Shown here: piece by piece, positions 63,410 to 64,000 of the stretch
How positions within the stretch are numbered: position 1 is the first letter of the stretch
How the letters are laid out: every line of letters starts with the position of its first letter
From: Streptomyces zagrosensis
Lineage (GTDB): Bacteria; Actinomycetota; Actinomycetes; Streptomycetales; Streptomycetaceae
Direction: 5' to 3'
DNA: 64,000 bases
NCBI RefSeq assembly: GCF_014203645.1
Contig: NZ_JACHJL010000019.1
Coordinates: forward strand, 62,001 to 126,000
Position numbers and translations under genes: made by a program
Notes under the pieces: model-generated
The model's database searches: none
Told to the model about the DNA's origin: nothing
Seen by the model: the letters and a program-made list of their open reading frames with translations, nothing else

Positions 63410-64000
63410 TTACGCGTTCGGCTGGTAGCCGTCGTAGTCGTTCCAGCTGGGGGATTGGGTCATCAGTTGTTTCCAGGTGGGCCAGATTGCCCGGGTCTCC
63501 TGGCGAACAAGTTCGCCGGGCATGCTGAATGGCGGGGCCTTGTGGGGTTTGTCGAGTGCTTGACCGACGATCGTGTCGTAGAGCACGGGCGCAGCGTGGA
63601 GGCGGGGCAGCGTGGCATGGATGCGGTCTGCGTAGCCGGCCGGGAGGGTGTGGGGCCCCTCGGGGCCGAGGTCGAAACCGGCGCCAGCCGTGACCAGCGC
63701 GATCTCGGGACGTTTGCGTATGGCGATCTCGTAGTGGAGGTGCAGGGCGATCGCATCCCATACGACCTCGACCCTCTCAGGTGACAACCCCTGGTCGGTG
63801 AGGAAACGGGCGGCCAAGTCGGCGCCGTCAATATCGAAGGGCTGATCGCCGTTGCCCTCAGGGCTGAGCCCGGCATCGTGTAGAAGGCAGCCCAGAAACA
63901 GCAGTTCGTCGTCATAGTCGCGGTCGGGTTGCAGGTCTTGCTGCTCTCCGAGCCAGCGCCCGTAGAGATAGGTGCGCATGCTGTGGTTGAAGATCGCCGG
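63410..64000 (-). CDS. HD-domain phosphohydrolase, N-terminus outside window
   Basis: At least 196 residues. The frame runs on through the window edge: PAIFNHSMRTYLYG carries the first metal-binding His, GCLLHDAGL the HD doublet and HLHYEIA a later His. These fit the HD metal-dependent phosphohydrolase family, including cyanamide hydratase-like proteins. Substrate unknown; the ATG at 63979 is probably internal. Ends QPNA. Confidence 0.75.
   Translation of the reverse strand, partial: PAIFNHSMRTYLYGRWLGEQQDLQPDRDYDDELLFLGCLLHDAGLSPEGNGDQPFDIDGADLAARFLTDQGLSPERVEVVWDAIALHLHYEIAIRKRPEIALVTAGAGFDLGPEGPHTLPAGYADRIHATLPRLHAAPVLYDTIVGQALDKPHKAPPFSMPGELVRQETRAIWPTWKQLMTQSPSWNDYDGYQPNA

Overview
The window looks like a chromosomal segment of a Streptomyces or a very close relative. 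It has high GC with strong third-position bias, GTG and TTG starts, TANNNT -10 boxes, a complete Pup-proteasome locus, SARP and TPR-type regulators, and the gene order proteasome - paf - tat - helY and infC - rpmI - rplT - pheS - pheT. From memory this order matches the corresponding Streptomyces coelicolor region; no alignment was run.

Layout. 1-13.3 kb is the Pup-proteasome neighbourhood: end of arc (Mpa), dop, pup, prcB, prcA, a divergent LacI-regulator/MFS-exporter pair, pafA, two FKBP-type prolyl isomerases, then pafB and pafC. 13.5-19.7 kb holds a zinc-ribbon protein, a small membrane protein, tatA, tatC, a lipid kinase and the Ski2-like helicase helY. 19.8-21.7 kb has, on the minus strand, a siderophore-interacting flavoreductase behind a palindromic iron box and a 5'-3' exonuclease. 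21.9-25.9 kb is a two-gene glycine-betaine ABC importer whose permease is fused to two substrate-binding domains. 26.0-29.1 kb has a metal-receptor protein, a TDT transporter and its divergent LysR regulator. 29.2-36.3 kb looks like a complete gamma-glutamylation route for ethanolamine or a related amine: class C26 hydrolase, permease, FadR regulator, GlnA-like ligase, aldehyde dehydrogenase and SDR.

36.4-43.7 kb is mixed: a DUF2510 membrane protein, a PLP racemase/deaminase-like enzyme, a proline-rich membrane protein coupled to a mycosin protease, an SseB-like protein and an aquaporin. 43.9-52.8 kb is translation: DUF1844, infC (starting at ATC), rpmI, rplT, a SpoU methyltransferase, an orphan histidine kinase, pheS and pheT. 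From 52.9 kb on the content is more accessory: a SpoIIE-type phosphatase, an HTH-TPR regulator, a Nudix hydrolase, a small coiled-coil membrane protein, a secreted ricin-type lectin, a large SARP regulator, an Sfp-type phosphopantetheinyl transferase, a broken serine recombinase and the 3' part of an HD-domain gene.

How genes work together. Dop deamidates Pup, PafA ligates it to targets, Arc unfolds pupylated targets and PrcBA degrades them. PafBC is the DNA-damage activator of the same locus. The SARP and phosphopantetheinyl transferase suggest that the right edge borders a secondary-metabolism region. Recurrent traits are strong GC hairpins at gene ends, at least six genes with a -10 box 6-7 nt before the start codon (predicted leaderless mRNAs), and short in-frame repeats coding low-complexity tails.
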